A DNA stretch of 64,000 bases from Candidatus Pelagibacter sp. (GTDB lineage Bacteria; Pseudomonadota; Alphaproteobacteria; Pelagibacterales; Pelagibacteraceae), in contig JAOINI010000002.1 of assembly GCA_028139285.1 (NCBI GenBank), positions 1 to 64,000 of the forward strand, read 5' to 3'. A program made the translations under genes and the position numbers. Each line of letters starts with the position of its first letter. Within the stretch, counting starts at the first letter, position 1. Positions 1 to 10,390 of the stretch are shown in pieces. The notes under the pieces were generated by a model. That model was not told the origin of the DNA. It worked only from the letters and a program-made list of their open reading frames with translations, and did no database searches.

Positions 1-622
1 TTATATATTTAGTCTTATCCCTATTTTAGGTGCATTGCTTCATTTAAATATTGAATTATCAAAAGCTAATGGAAAAGTAGTTTTCTTGGTTTTTTTTGTT
101 GTTTTATTTGCAACAATAAAATTTCATTACAGATATAATGTAGAAAGAAAGTTTCATGATTTAGAAAGCCTAGATAAAAGTAAAGCTATTAATGCAAAAC
201 AAATTCATCAAAATCTTGATAGCCTTAAATGGTTAAGTAAAAATGATGTACCTGAAATTGAGGTGGAAGTTTTACAAAAGGCAATCAGAGTAATAGAAAA
301 TGATAAAAGGGAAAAAACATTGATAACTCACTACCAGTTTATATCTACGGTATTGGACGAAAATCTTAATATACTAAATCGATGGTATCTCTGGGACAAC
401 AATACTCATCCTACAGAAAACCATAAATATTTCGATAATTATAAATCTTTGGTAAATAAAAACATTAAATCTAATAATGTTGAAGTTATTTATCTTTTAG
501 GGCAAAAAAATGAGATAATTTTTGATAAAGTTAAAAATTACTTTACCGATGTTTGTTTTAAAAGTAAAACGCTCGTGGAAAATAAATTTTCAATACACGA
601 AATAGTTAGTTGTAGTAAATAA
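1..622 (+). CDS. C-terminal part of a membrane protein (5' truncated)
   Basis: The reading frame is open from the first bases of the window (first whole codon at position 2), so the real start lies upstream; the TTG at 35 is not a convincing start. What is visible is the end of one hydrophobic segment, a second strong membrane helix (about codons 23-40), then roughly 155 hydrophilic residues with several Trp/Tyr and two late Cys. This resembles the last membrane segments of a polytopic protein followed by a soluble C-terminal domain, as in membrane glycosyltransferases, but I recognise no family motif and assign no function. Its TAA is one base before the sucC ATG, so it probably shares a transcript with the TCA genes. 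Confidence 0.7.
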   Translation, partial: YIFSLIPILGALLHLNIELSKANGKVVFLVFFVVLFATIKFHYRYNVERKFHDLESLDKSKAINAKQIHQNLDSLKWLSKNDVPEIEVEVLQKAIRVIENDKREKTLITHYQFISTVLDENLNILNRWYLWDNNTHPTENHKYFDNYKSLVNKNIKSNNVEVIYLLGQKNEIIFDKVKNYFTDVCFKSKTLVENKFSIHEIVSCSK

Positions 623-623
623 T

Positions 624-1787
624 ATGAATATTCACGAACATCAGGCTAAAGAAATTTTAAAAGAGTTTGAAGCTCCAGTTTCAAACGGGGTTGTAATTTA
701 CTCTAAAGATGAAATTGAAGATAAAATTTCAATTCTCAAAGGTAAACAATATGTTTTGAAGGCCCAAATCCATGCAGGAGGAAGAGGTAAAGCTGGTGGA
801 GTAAAGCTAATTAAAAATTTATCTGACTTAGTGTCAGAGGCAAAAAAAATGATGGGAAAAATTTTGATTACCCACCAAACAGGGCCTGAAGGCAAGGAGG
901 TCAAAAGGCTCTATATTGAGGAAGCGTCAGATATTTCAAAAGAATTTTACCTTTCATGTTTAATTGATCGGGAGTCATCGAAAATAGCTTTTATTAGTAG
1001 TACCGAGGGAGGCATGGATATAGAAAAAGTAGCTGAAGAAACACCTGATAAAATAATTACAACTAAAATCGATTTTAAAAGTGAAGGTCCAAGTAATGAG
1101 GAAATTGAAAATATTATTTCAATATTTAATTTTGATGTATTACAAAAAAATGTTGCAACAAAATTAGTAAAATCGCTTTATAAAATTTTAACTGAAAAGG
1201 ATGCTAGTCTAATAGAAATTAATCCACTTATAATTACAAAAGATAATAAGATTGTTTGTTTAGATGCAAAAATGAATTTCGATGATAATGCAATTTTTAG
1301 AAGACCAGAGATCTTAGAATTAAGAGACCTTAACGAGGAAGAGTCGACTGAAATAGAAGCAAGTAAACACGATTTAGCTTACATAAAATTAAATGGCACA
1401 ATTGGCTGTATGGTAAATGGAGCAGGACTAGCAATGGCTACAATGGATATAATAAAATTATATGGTCAAGAGCCTGCAAACTTTTTAGACGTAGGTGGTG
1501 GAGCCTCAAAGGAAAAAGTCACTGCAGCGTTTAAGCTAATTTTGGCAGACAAAAACGTAAAAGGGATATTAATCAATATTTTTGGAGGAATAATGAGATG
1601 TGATGTATTAGCCTCAGGTGTAGTTGATGCTGCAAAACAAGTAAACCTTTCGGTACCTTTAGTAGTAAGATTAGCAGGAACTAATTATAAAGAAGGTAAA
1701 GAAATTTTAGAAAAATCAAATTTAAAAATTTTATCAGCAGCTGATTTGAATGATGCGGCTAAAAAAATTGTGGAGGCTGTAAAATAA
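624..1787 (+). CDS. sucC: Succinyl-CoA synthetase (ADP-forming) beta subunit
   Basis: Beta subunit of the cytosolic TCA enzyme that interconverts succinyl-CoA and succinate with ATP formation; it carries the nucleotide-binding ATP-grasp domain. The N-terminus (MNIHEHQAKEIL) is the family hallmark, and GGRGKAGGVK near residues 52-61 lies in the ATP-grasp region. The C-terminal half has NIFGGIMRCD and the Gly-rich FLDVGGGAS segment typical of the ligase domain. The 387-aa length matches the usual 388. It is followed without a gap by sucD, as expected for an alpha/beta pair, and begins one base after the preceding stop. Confidence 0.98.
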   Translation: MNIHEHQAKEILKEFEAPVSNGVVIYSKDEIEDKISILKGKQYVLKAQIHAGGRGKAGGVKLIKNLSDLVSEAKKMMGKILITHQTGPEGKEVKRLYIEEASDISKEFYLSCLIDRESSKIAFISSTEGGMDIEKVAEETPDKIITTKIDFKSEGPSNEEIENIISIFNFDVLQKNVATKLVKSLYKILTEKDASLIEINPLIITKDNKIVCLDAKMNFDDNAIFRRPEILELRDLNEEESTEIEASKHDLAYIKLNGTIGCMVNGAGLAMATMDIIKLYGQEPANFLDVGGGASKEKVTAAFKLILADKNVKGILINIFGGIMRCDVLASGVVDAAKQVNLSVPLVVRLAGTNYKEGKEILEKSNLKILSAADLNDAAKKIVEAVK

Positions 1788-2663
1788 GTGTCAATATTAG
1801 TTAATAAAAGAACAAAAGTTATCTGTCAAGGTTTCACCGGTACTCATGGAACCTTTCATTCTGAGCAGGCATTAAAATATGGAACAAAGCTTGTGGGAGG
1901 AGTTACTCCAAAAAAAGGTGGGCAAAAACATTTAAATTTACCAGTGTTTAATACTGTTCAAGAGGCTAAAGATTTAACTTCAGCAAACGCAACAATGATT
2001 TATGTTCCTCCACAATTTGCTGGCGCTGCAATTATTGAGGCAGTAGAAGCAAAAATAGATTTAATAGTTTGTATAACGGAAGGGATACCTATCATTGATA
2101 TGCTAAAAGTAAAAAAGATTTTAAAAAAAAGTAAATCAAGATTAATTGGACCAAATTGTCCTGGCATAATAACGCCCGATGAATGTAAAATAGGTATTAT
2201 GCCAGGTAACATTCATAAAAAAGGCTCTGTAGGAATTGTCTCGAGATCTGGAACACTTACTTACGAGGCTGTAGCTCAAACCACATCTAATGGTATTGGA
2301 CAGTCAACCTGCATTGGTATTGGTGGTGACCCGATAAATGGAACAAATTTTATAGATTGTTTAGAGCTTTTCCTTAAAGATGAAGAGACGAAATCAATAG
2401 TTATGATAGGGGAAATAGGCGGAACCGCTGAAGAGGAGGCTGCAGACTTCATTAAAAAAGAAAAAATAAAAAAACCTATGGTTGGTTTTATTGCAGGGCT
2501 TACAGCACCTCCTGGTAGAAGAATGGGACATGCTGGCGCAATTATATCTGGGGGAAAAGGGGGAGCCGAAGATAAAATTGAAATGATGAAATCTGCTGGA
2601 ATTTCTATATCAAAATCACCAGCAGATATTGGAAAAACTTTATTTGATAAACTAAATAGTTGA
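1788..2663 (+). CDS. sucD: Succinyl-CoA synthetase alpha subunit
   Basis: Alpha subunit, which binds CoA and carries the phosphohistidine. The CoA-binding Rossmann motif is [10 protein letters not shown] (residues about 15-24), [11 protein letters not shown] follows, and the active-site His lies in [10 protein letters not shown] near residue 243. The 291-aa length is normal. The start is GTG, directly after the sucC TAA, which leaves no alternative in-frame start that preserves the conserved N-terminus. This arrangement suggests translational coupling to sucC. A 30-bp gap separates it from sucA. Confidence 0.98.
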   Translation: MSILVNKRTKVICQGFTGTHGTFHSEQALKYGTKLVGGVTPKKGGQKHLNLPVFNTVQEAKDLTSANATMIYVPPQFAGAAIIEAVEAKIDLIVCITEGIPIIDMLKVKKILKKSKSRLIGPNCPGIITPDECKIGIMPGNIHKKGSVGIVSRSGTLTYEAVAQTTSNGIGQSTCIGIGGDPINGTNFIDCLELFLKDEETKSIVMIGEIGGTAEEEAADFIKKEKIKKPMVGFIAGLTAPPGRRMGHAGAIISGGKGGAEDKIEMMKSAGISISKSPADIGKTLFDKLNS

Positions 2664-2693
2664 TTTTTAAGATTTTGTGTTAAAATAAATCTA

Positions 2694-5585
2694 ATGTCCT
2701 CATCAAATAATAATACTACTTATAAAAAAACCTCTTTTTTATCTGGTATAAATTCCGAGTTTATTAATCAGTTTTATTCAGACTATTTATCAGATCCGAA
2801 ATCTTTACCAGAGGGATGGAGAAAGTTCTTTGAAGGATTGAGTGAGAATGAAAAACTCGTTTTAAACGATTTGAATGGTCCAAGCTGGTCTCCTACTAAA
2901 AAAATTAATAGAACAAATATTTCATTCATAAAAGTTGAAAAAGAGAAAGGAGAAAAAGAAGAAATTAACTCCTCTTCAATTAAACAAGCTTCACAAGACT
3001 CAGTAAGAGCTATTATGTTAATCAGAGCATACAGGATTAGAGGTCACCTAATAGCTAATTTAGATCCACTTTCCCTTCAAAAAAAAGATGAGCACCCAGA
3101 ATTAAAACCTGAAAGTTATGGTTTTACAGAAAAGGACTATCAAAGGAAAATATTTTTAGATGGAGTACTTGGACTTCAGTATGCTAATTTAAACCAGATT
3201 ATAAAACTTCTTAAGAAAACTTATTGTTCTACTATCGGATACGAATTTATGCACCTTGGTGATCCTGAGGAAAAAGCCTGGATAAGAAATAGAATTGAAG
3301 GACCAGAAAAAGATATTACTTTTACAAATAACGGAAAAAAAGCAATTTTGAATAAAATTATTGAAGCAGAAGGATTTGAAAAGTATCTACATGTGAAATT
3401 TGTAGGAACAAAAAGATTTGGATTAGACGGCGGAGAATCCTTAATACCAGCTTTAGAGCAAATTATTAAAAGGGGGGGAAACCTTGGTGCTAAAGAGATA
3501 AAAATAGGAATGCCTCACAGAGGTAGGCTTAATGTGCTAGCAAATGTAATGGGAAAACCTTATAAGGCAATATTTAGTGAATTTTTTGGAAAATCGGTTA
3601 ACGCAAGTAAAGATTTTGAGGGAGACGTCAAATATCATTTGGGTGCCTCCTCTAACAGAGAGTTTGATGGAAATTTAGTTCACATTAGCTTAACTGATAA
3701 CCCTTCTCATCTTGAGGCCGTAAACCCAGTTGTTTTAGGTCAGGTGAGAGCTAAACAATTTTTTCACAAAGATAAAAATAGAAAAAAAGTAATTCCAGTT
3801 TTAATGCATGGAGATGCTGCTTTTGCCGGCCAAGGAATTGTTGCAGAGTGTTTTGCAATGTCAGGTTTGCCAGGACATAATATTGGTGGAACTATTCACG
3901 TAATTGTTAACAATCAAATTGGATTTACTACAGCGCCTAGATTTGCTCGTTCATCTCCATATCCATCCGATGTTGCTAAAATAGCTCAGGCTCCAATATT
4001 TCATGTTAATGGAGATGATCCTGAGGCCGTGGTTCATTGTGCAAAAATAGCCACTGAGTACAGACAAAAATTTAATCGTGATGTCGTTATAGATATGGTT
4101 TGTTACAGACGCTTTGGACATAACGAGGGTGACGAACCATCATTTACTCAACCTTTAATGTATAAAAAAATTAAATCTCACCCTACTACATTAACTATTT
4201 ATGGCAACAAGCTTAACAGAGAGGGTCTTACGACTAATGAACAACTTAAAATAGAAAAGTCAAACTTTAAAAAGTATTTAGAAAAAGAATTTGAAATATC
4301 AAAAAATTATAAATCCGAATTGAAGTGGTTTGATGGAGTTTGGTCAAGGTTTAAACCAGGGCTAGGAAAAGATAAAAGAGGCGCTAGTGGTTTTGATGAA
4401 AAGAATTTAATTAAGATAGGAAAAAAAATATCAACAATACCTGAAAATTTTAATGTACACAAAACATTGAAGAGAATTTTTGAATTAAGATTTGAAATTT
4501 TTAATAAAACTAAACAAGTCGACTGGGCAACAGCTGAAAATTTAGCATTTGCAACATTATTAACTGAGGGATTTTCAGTAAGATTATCTGGCCAAGACTC
4601 AGGTAGAGGAACTTTTAGTCAAAGACATGCTGTTTTAAGAAATCAAGATAATCACGAAAGATTTATTCCGATTAATAACATACAAGAAAATCAAAAAAAT
4701 TTTGAAATAATTGATAGTTTATTATCTGAGCTAGCAGTTTTAGGTTTTGAGTTTGGCTACTCTCTATCTGAACCAGAGACGCTAGTTCTTTGGGAAGCTC
4801 AGTTTGGTGATTTTGCAAATGGCGCTCAAATAATTATAGATCAATTTATAACTTCAGGAGAGTCAAAATGGGGAAGAGCCAGTGGTTTAGTAATGTTGCT
4901 ACCCCATGGCTATGAAGGTCAAGGGCCTGAGCATTCATCTGCAAGATTAGAGAGATTTTTACAGTTATGTGCTGGAGAAAATATACAAGTAGTAAATTGC
5001 ACTACACCTTCAAATTATTTTCACGTACTAAGAAGACAAATGCACAGAGAATTTAGAAAACCACTTATTGTTATGACACCTAAATCATTATTAAGACATA
5101 AAAGATGTATGTCTGATATATCAGAATTTTCAAAAAAAAGTACTTTCCATAGAGTTTTAGAAGATGATGCTTATAAAGAAATAAATAATTTAGTTACCTT
5201 AAATAAAGATAATAAAATTAGGAAAGTGGTTATTTGCTCGGGAAAAATATATTATGATTTAATAGATGCACGAGAAAAATCAAAAAATAAAGATATAGTA
5301 ATAGTCCGTTTGGAACAGTTATACCCTTTTCCAGCTAAAACTCTTGCTAGCATATTAAAAAGATACAAAAATGCCAATTTCATTTGGTGTCAAGAGGAAC
5401 CAAAAAATATGGGAGGATGGAATACTGTTAGAAACTATATAGATAGAACTCTAGAGATAATAAACTTCAAAGATATCAACGTAAAATACGTAGGAAGACA
5501 AGCTTCTTCATCAACTGCGACTGGAAATGCAAACAAACACCTTGCACAACAAAAAGAAATATTAGAAAAGGTATTTAAAGTTTAA
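2694..5585 (+). CDS. sucA: 2-oxoglutarate dehydrogenase E1 component
   Basis: Thiamine-diphosphate-dependent decarboxylase of the OGDH complex; it transfers the succinyl group to the lipoyl arm of SucB. The N-terminal segment (about residues 12-50: FLSGIN...FYSDYL...WRKFF) is the E2-interaction region of OGDH E1. The ThDP fold includes MPHRGRLNVL and GDAAFAGQGI (near residue 373), then NNQIGFTT. The C-terminal half has GYEGQGPEHSSAR and the final QEEPKNMGGW. At 963 aa it is slightly longer than E. coli SucA (933). Its stop abuts the sucB ATG, so the four complex genes read as one operon. Confidence 0.98.
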   Translation: MSSSNNNTTYKKTSFLSGINSEFINQFYSDYLSDPKSLPEGWRKFFEGLSENEKLVLNDLNGPSWSPTKKINRTNISFIKVEKEKGEKEEINSSSIKQASQDSVRAIMLIRAYRIRGHLIANLDPLSLQKKDEHPELKPESYGFTEKDYQRKIFLDGVLGLQYANLNQIIKLLKKTYCSTIGYEFMHLGDPEEKAWIRNRIEGPEKDITFTNNGKKAILNKIIEAEGFEKYLHVKFVGTKRFGLDGGESLIPALEQIIKRGGNLGAKEIKIGMPHRGRLNVLANVMGKPYKAIFSEFFGKSVNASKDFEGDVKYHLGASSNREFDGNLVHISLTDNPSHLEAVNPVVLGQVRAKQFFHKDKNRKKVIPVLMHGDAAFAGQGIVAECFAMSGLPGHNIGGTIHVIVNNQIGFTTAPRFARSSPYPSDVAKIAQAPIFHVNGDDPEAVVHCAKIATEYRQKFNRDVVIDMVCYRRFGHNEGDEPSFTQPLMYKKIKSHPTTLTIYGNKLNREGLTTNEQLKIEKSNFKKYLEKEFEISKNYKSELKWFDGVWSRFKPGLGKDKRGASGFDEKNLIKIGKKISTIPENFNVHKTLKRIFELRFEIFNKTKQVDWATAENLAFATLLTEGFSVRLSGQDSGRGTFSQRHAVLRNQDNHERFIPINNIQENQKNFEIIDSLLSELAVLGFEFGYSLSEPETLVLWEAQFGDFANGAQIIIDQFITSGESKWGRASGLVMLLPHGYEGQGPEHSSARLERFLQLCAGENIQVVNCTTPSNYFHVLRRQMHREFRKPLIVMTPKSLLRHKRCMSDISEFSKKSTFHRVLEDDAYKEINNLVTLNKDNKIRKVVICSGKIYYDLIDAREKSKNKDIVIVRLEQLYPFPAKTLASILKRYKNANFIWCQEEPKNMGGWNTVRNYIDRTLEIINFKDINVKYVGRQASSSTATGNANKHLAQQKEILEKVFKV

Positions 5586-6932
5586 ATGTCAGAAAAAATT
5601 ACAGTTCCAACACTAGGCGAGTCAGTCACTGAGGCGACAGTTTCTAAATGGCTAAAATCTCAAGGGGACAAAGTAGTCGCTGACGAACCTATCGTTGAAT
5701 TAGAAACAGACAAAGTCAATGTTGAGGTGCCGGCTCCCTCAAACGGCATTTTAGGAAGCATTGCTGTTAAAGAGGGAGAAACAGTAAATGTTGGATCATT
5801 GCTAGGCACTATAAATGATAAGTCAAGTCAAGAAGCGAATATACCAAAGGAAATAAAAAACTATAATCCTCCAAAAAAACAGATTTCTAAAGAGCCAAAA
5901 TTATTTGAACAAGAAATTAAAAAACCTACCCCTAAAAGATCAAATAAATCTAAATTAGTAGAGCCAGTATTAAAATTAAATAACGAAAGTATTGCTAATA
6001 AGGAAGAGCCTTTGATTTTGAACGAGCTACATGAAGAAAAAAAAGCTGTTAAAAAACCAAGTTCTGTAAAACAAGATACTTTGATATCTCCTGCTGCACG
6101 TAAGATGGCAAATGAAGCAAATGTAGACATCAATCAAATAAGTGGGACCGGTAAAAATGGAGTGATATTAAAAGAGGATATAATGAGTCTAATGGGATCT
6201 AAACCTTCTCCTTCGGAAAGAAAAATCAAACACGGACCAGAGGAAAGAGTAAAAATGACTAGATTGAGACTCACTATTGCTAAAAGACTCAAAGAAGCCC
6301 AAGAAAATGCAGCGATGCTTACAACATTTAATGAAGTAGACATGAGCGAGGTAATAGCAATGAGAAATCAATACAAGGACGAATTTCAAAAAAACTACGG
6401 TGTTAAATTAGGTTTCATGTCTTTTTTTGTTAAATCTTGTGTTATAGGTTTAAAAAATTATCCAGCAATTAATGCTGAAATTCAAAACGAAGATATAGTT
6501 TATAAAAATTACTACAATATAAGTATAGCAGTGGGTACTGACAGAGGTTTAGTTGTACCTGTTTTAAGACAGACTGACGAAATGTCATTTGCTGATATCG
6601 AAAAAAATATTGGCGAATTAGGGCAAAAAGCTAGGGACGGAAAAATTACTATTGAAGATTTACAAGGTGGTACTTTCACAATTACAAACGGTGGTATATA
6701 CGGATCGATGTTATCTACACCAATTTTAAATCCGCCCCAATCCGCTGTTCTTGGTATGCACAATATTATTCAAAGACCAATTGCTGTAGATGGCAACGTA
6801 GAAGTTAGACCGGTTATGTATTTGGCTCTATCTTATGATCATAGAATAATTGATGGAAAAGAAGCTGTTTCATTTTTGAAAATTGTAAAGGAGTCTCTTG
6901 AACAGCCAAAGAGACTTTTTTTAAATATATAA
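5586..6932 (+). CDS. sucB: Dihydrolipoamide succinyltransferase (OGDH E2)
   Basis: Core acyltransferase of the OGDH complex. There is one N-terminal lipoyl domain with the lipoylated Lys43 in [10 protein letters not shown], then a long Lys/Pro/Glu linker (about 80-160). A peripheral-subunit-binding domain follows (about 165-200, [10 protein letters not shown]...[13 protein letters not shown]). The catalytic domain ends in [12 protein letters not shown], whose His near 419 is the catalytic base. The N-terminus ([15 protein letters not shown]) and its place after sucA identify the succinyl rather than the acetyl enzyme. The linker is more charged than in mesophile homologues, as is common in AT-rich genomes. 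It is separated from lpdA by one base. Confidence 0.97.
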   Translation: MSEKITVPTLGESVTEATVSKWLKSQGDKVVADEPIVELETDKVNVEVPAPSNGILGSIAVKEGETVNVGSLLGTINDKSSQEANIPKEIKNYNPPKKQISKEPKLFEQEIKKPTPKRSNKSKLVEPVLKLNNESIANKEEPLILNELHEEKKAVKKPSSVKQDTLISPAARKMANEANVDINQISGTGKNGVILKEDIMSLMGSKPSPSERKIKHGPEERVKMTRLRLTIAKRLKEAQENAAMLTTFNEVDMSEVIAMRNQYKDEFQKNYGVKLGFMSFFVKSCVIGLKNYPAINAEIQNEDIVYKNYYNISIAVGTDRGLVVPVLRQTDEMSFADIEKNIGELGQKARDGKITIEDLQGGTFTITNGGIYGSMLSTPILNPPQSAVLGMHNIIQRPIAVDGNVEVRPVMYLALSYDHRIIDGKEAVSFLKIVKESLEQPKRLFLNI

Positions 6933-6933
6933 T

Positions 6934-8334
6934 ATGGAAAATTTTGATTTAATAGTTATTGGTGGAGGACCTGGAGGTTATGTTTGTGCGATACGAGCTG
7001 CACAATTAGGTCTTAAAACTGCTTGTGTAGAATCCAGAGGAACGTTAGGCGGAACTTGCCTGAATGTTGGTTGCATACCATCAAAAAGTCTACTTAATTT
7101 ATCTGAAAACTTCCATAAAGCAAAAAAAGATTTCAATAAACAGGGAATAGAAATTGAAGGTATTAAATTAAATATCGAAAAAATGATGTCAAACAAAAAT
7201 AAGTCAGTTCAAGTACTAACAAAGGGTGTAGAGTTTTTATTTAAGAAAAATAAAGTTACATATATCAAAGGCAAAGGTGTTTTGTTTTCTAAAAATGATA
7301 TTGTAGTTTATGAAAATAACAAGAGAACGAATTATAAGGCAAAAAATATTGTTATAGCCACAGGGTCTGCAGTTGTTTCTCTACCAGGCATAGAAATTGA
7401 TGAAAAAAATATAATTTCTTCAACTGGAGCATTATCTTTGAATGAGGTACCAAAGAGATTAGCAGTTATTGGTGGAGGTTATATAGGTTTAGAAATGGGT
7501 TCAGTATGGTCAAGACTAGGCTCAGAGGTTACTGTAATTGAGTATCTCGATCATATAACCCCTGGAATGGATAGAGAAATATCTGACGAATTTAAAAAGA
7601 TTTTAACTAAACAAGGAATAAAGTTTAAGATGGGATCAAAAGTGAATTCTGTTAAGACTATTGGAACAGGAATTTTAATAAATTTTACAGATGTAAAAAC
7701 GTCAAAAGCTGAGTCATTAGAATTTGATAAGGTTTTGGTCTCGGTTGGTAGAAAGCCATACACAGAAGGATTAAATTTGACAAAAGTCGGAATAAAAAAA
7801 GACAGCAAAGGTAGAATCGAAGTTAATAATAAGCTTCAAACATCAATTAAAAATATTTATGCGATAGGAGATGTGATTAAAGGACCAATGTTAGCTCACA
7901 AAGCAGAGGAGGAAGGGATCGCAGTTGCTGAAATTTTGGCAGGTCAAGCAGGACATGTAAACTATGATGTAATTCCAGGAGTAATCTATACATCTCCCGA
8001 AGTAGCTTCGGTTGGCAAAACAGAAGAACAACTAAAAGAGGAAAAAAAATCATACAAAGTTGGTAAATTTCCTTTTTTAGCTAATTCAAGAGCGAAAGTT
8101 AACAACGAAACAGATGGGTTTGTAAAGATTTTAGCTGATAGTGAAACTGATAAAGTACTAGGCGTGCATATAATTGGCCCGCATTGTGGAGACATGATTG
8201 CAGAGATGGCTTTAGCGATGGAATTTGGAGCAAGTTCAGAAGATATTGCTAGAACGTGCCATGCCCATCCTACACATACAGAAGCCATTAAAGAAGCAGC
8301 TTTAGCTGTTGATAAAAGACCAATTCATTTTTAA
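6934..8334 (+). CDS. lpdA: Dihydrolipoamide dehydrogenase (E3)
   Basis: FAD/NAD disulfide oxidoreductase that reoxidises lipoyl groups. It has an N-terminal FAD Rossmann motif (VIGGGPGGYVCAIRAAQLG), the redox-active disulfide in GGTCLNVGCIPSK (about residues 39-51), a second dinucleotide motif AVIGGGYIGLEMG, and the C-terminal dimer motif HAHPTHTEA with the catalytic His near 442-447. The 466-aa length is standard. It closes the OGDH operon. No other lpd is visible near the aceE/aceF pair at 47657-51936, so this enzyme probably also serves pyruvate dehydrogenase (inference). Confidence 0.97.
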   Translation: MENFDLIVIGGGPGGYVCAIRAAQLGLKTACVESRGTLGGTCLNVGCIPSKSLLNLSENFHKAKKDFNKQGIEIEGIKLNIEKMMSNKNKSVQVLTKGVEFLFKKNKVTYIKGKGVLFSKNDIVVYENNKRTNYKAKNIVIATGSAVVSLPGIEIDEKNIISSTGALSLNEVPKRLAVIGGGYIGLEMGSVWSRLGSEVTVIEYLDHITPGMDREISDEFKKILTKQGIKFKMGSKVNSVKTIGTGILINFTDVKTSKAESLEFDKVLVSVGRKPYTEGLNLTKVGIKKDSKGRIEVNNKLQTSIKNIYAIGDVIKGPMLAHKAEEEGIAVAEILAGQAGHVNYDVIPGVIYTSPEVASVGKTEEQLKEEKKSYKVGKFPFLANSRAKVNNETDGFVKILADSETDKVLGVHIIGPHCGDMIAEMALAMEFGASSEDIARTCHAHPTHTEAIKEAALAVDKRPIHF

Positions 8335-8362
8335 AAAAGAAAAATTCAACTACTATTAAAAT

Positions 8363-10312
8363 ATGAAAGCGCAAGTACTGCTGCCTAAAATATTTAATTT
8401 TTCATTCACGTACGAAACAAAAAAAGAAAAATTGGCTCCAGGTGATATTGTTGAAGTCCCTTTTGGAAAAGAAAAGGCGACTGGTGTTGTGTGGCCAGAT
8501 AAAATCTTTGCGCCAAAAAACATAAAAATTAAAAATATCCATAAAAAGATAAATAAAATTTCTTTAAATAAAAATTTCATTAATTTTATAAAATGGTTTG
8601 CGATGTATAACATAACACCCTTAGGCCTTGTTCTTAAAATGGTTATTGGAGGAAATAAAAATTTGCTTGTAAAAAATGATAAAAATTTTGACCTAAGAAT
8701 TATTAAAGCAAAAAAATTTAATTTAAATCAAGAACAGAATAATGCTTTAAAATTTTTAAATTCAAAAAATAATAGATTTGATGTTTCTGTCCTTCAAGGG
8801 ACAACTGGTTCAGGCAAAACACTTGTATATTTTGAGAGAATAAAAAAAATTATTGCTGAAAATAAGCAAGCTTTGGTTTTACTTCCTGAAATTTTTTTAA
8901 CTAATGAATTTAAATCAAGATTCTATGATTTTTTTGGTTTCGAACCTGCAATTTGGCACTCAAAAATAACGCCAAAAAATAAAAGAATTATTTGGAATGG
9001 TATAATTAAAAATAATATTAAACTAGTAGTTGGAGCAAGATCTTCTTTACTTTTACCTTTTAAAAAACTTGGAGTTATAATTGTTGATGAAGAACATGAT
9101 ACCTCTTATAAGCAAGATGAAGGTGTAATATATCATGCAAGAGACATGGCAATAGCCAGAGCTTCCTTTGAAAAAATACCAATCCATTTGGTCACTTCGA
9201 TACCATCACTCGAAACTTTTAATAATATTCAAAATAAAAAATTTAGACATTTTAAAATTAACAAAAGATATGCTGACTATCCTTTACCAAAAACAAAAAT
9301 TGTTAATTTAAATTTAAAAAAAATTAAAAATAGTTTTATTTCTGATGAGAGTATTAAAATAGTTAAAAGGTTTCTTGAGAAAAATGAACAGGTTTTATTT
9401 TTTTTAAATAGAAGAGGATATGCTCCATATCTGATTTGTAAAAACTGTGGATATAAACAGATATGTAATAATTGCTCGATGTATTTAACATTTCATAAAA
9501 ATAAAAATAAAGCTATCTGCCATCATTGTTCTTCTGAAAAAAAAATATCTAATAAATGTATAGATAAAAAAAATTGTGATTTTATAATGTATGGTCCAGG
9601 TGTTGAAAAAATTTATGAGGAAGTAAGTAAATTATTTCCTACTAGAAAAATAGAAATCTTTTCAAGCGATTATATGAAAAAAAAAGATCATACTAATTCT
9701 CTGTTTAATAGAATTAAAAATAATCAGGTAGATATTTTAGTTGGAACTCAGATGATTTCAAAAGGCTTTAATTTTCCTAAACTAAATTGTATAGTTGTAA
9801 TTGATGCAGATTTTTCGGGAAGAGGTTATGATTTAAGAACTACTGAAAAGAATATTCAATTGTATAATCAGTTAAGCGGAAGAGCTGGTAGATTTAGCTC
9901 TGAATCTTTAATTGTTTATCAAACATTATCTCCAGAGAATATTACTCTAAATGAGTTAATCAAAAATAATCCTGATGAAATTTTAAAAAAAGAACTTATT
10001 TCTAGAAAAGAAAATTCCCTTCCTCCTTTTTGTAGACTCATTGCAATTATCATATCGGCAAATAATCAATCTTTAAGTATTGAAGGAGCTAGACAAATTA
10101 AAACACGTCTTAGTAAAATTATTGGTTTAGAAATCATGGGTCCTGTAGACTCGCCTTTTCTGAAAATAAAAAAAAAATTTAGATCAAGATTATTAATTAG
10201 GTTTAATGAGAAAAGCTTAAAGCAAAAAATGGTTTCTAACCTTCTAAATTCATTGAAAATTTCAAGTAAAATTAAACTTACGGTTGATGTCGATCCTGTA
10301 AATTTTGGTTAA
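8363..10312 (+). CDS. priA: Primosomal protein N' (replication restart helicase PriA)
   Basis: Superfamily 2 DNA helicase that reloads the replisome at stalled forks. An N-terminal 3'-DNA-binding domain (about 1-105) precedes Walker A GTTGSGKT (about residue 146), the DEAH-type box DEEH (about 242) and SYKQ. An eight-Cys zinc-binding cluster runs from about 359 to 402 (CKNCG...CNNC...CHHC...C..KNC). The C-terminus has GTQMISKGFNFP and QLSGRAGR. At 649 aa it is shorter than E. coli PriA (732), consistent with trimmed loops. It sits between lpdA and the ATP synthase genes, the order I associate with alphaproteobacteria. Confidence 0.96.
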   Translation: MKAQVLLPKIFNFSFTYETKKEKLAPGDIVEVPFGKEKATGVVWPDKIFAPKNIKIKNIHKKINKISLNKNFINFIKWFAMYNITPLGLVLKMVIGGNKNLLVKNDKNFDLRIIKAKKFNLNQEQNNALKFLNSKNNRFDVSVLQGTTGSGKTLVYFERIKKIIAENKQALVLLPEIFLTNEFKSRFYDFFGFEPAIWHSKITPKNKRIIWNGIIKNNIKLVVGARSSLLLPFKKLGVIIVDEEHDTSYKQDEGVIYHARDMAIARASFEKIPIHLVTSIPSLETFNNIQNKKFRHFKINKRYADYPLPKTKIVNLNLKKIKNSFISDESIKIVKRFLEKNEQVLFFLNRRGYAPYLICKNCGYKQICNNCSMYLTFHKNKNKAICHHCSSEKKISNKCIDKKNCDFIMYGPGVEKIYEEVSKLFPTRKIEIFSSDYMKKKDHTNSLFNRIKNNQVDILVGTQMISKGFNFPKLNCIVVIDADFSGRGYDLRTTEKNIQLYNQLSGRAGRFSSESLIVYQTLSPENITLNELIKNNPDEILKKELISRKENSLPPFCRLIAIIISANNQSLSIEGARQIKTRLSKIIGLEIMGPVDSPFLKIKKKFRSRLLIRFNEKSLKQKMVSNLLNSLKISSKIKLTVDVDPVNFG

Positions 10313-10327
10313 TTTATAAATTGGTAA

Positions 10328-10352
10328 CTTGATCAAGGTAAACTCTTATGAT
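10328..10352 (+). promoter_or_regulatory. Candidate atp operon promoter with 10-bp palindrome
   Basis: The 78-bp gap between priA and atpH holds TATGAT (10347-10352), a 5/6 match to a -10 box. A perfect 10-bp palindrome, CTTGATCAAG (10328-10337), lies just upstream. No good -35 hexamer stands at 16-18 bp spacing. The palindrome would fall inside the promoter, which suggests an operator, but this is a pattern match only. Confidence 0.3.
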
Positions 10353-10390
10353 ACGACACCCTCATTATTTCACAATAATTTCAATAAAAA

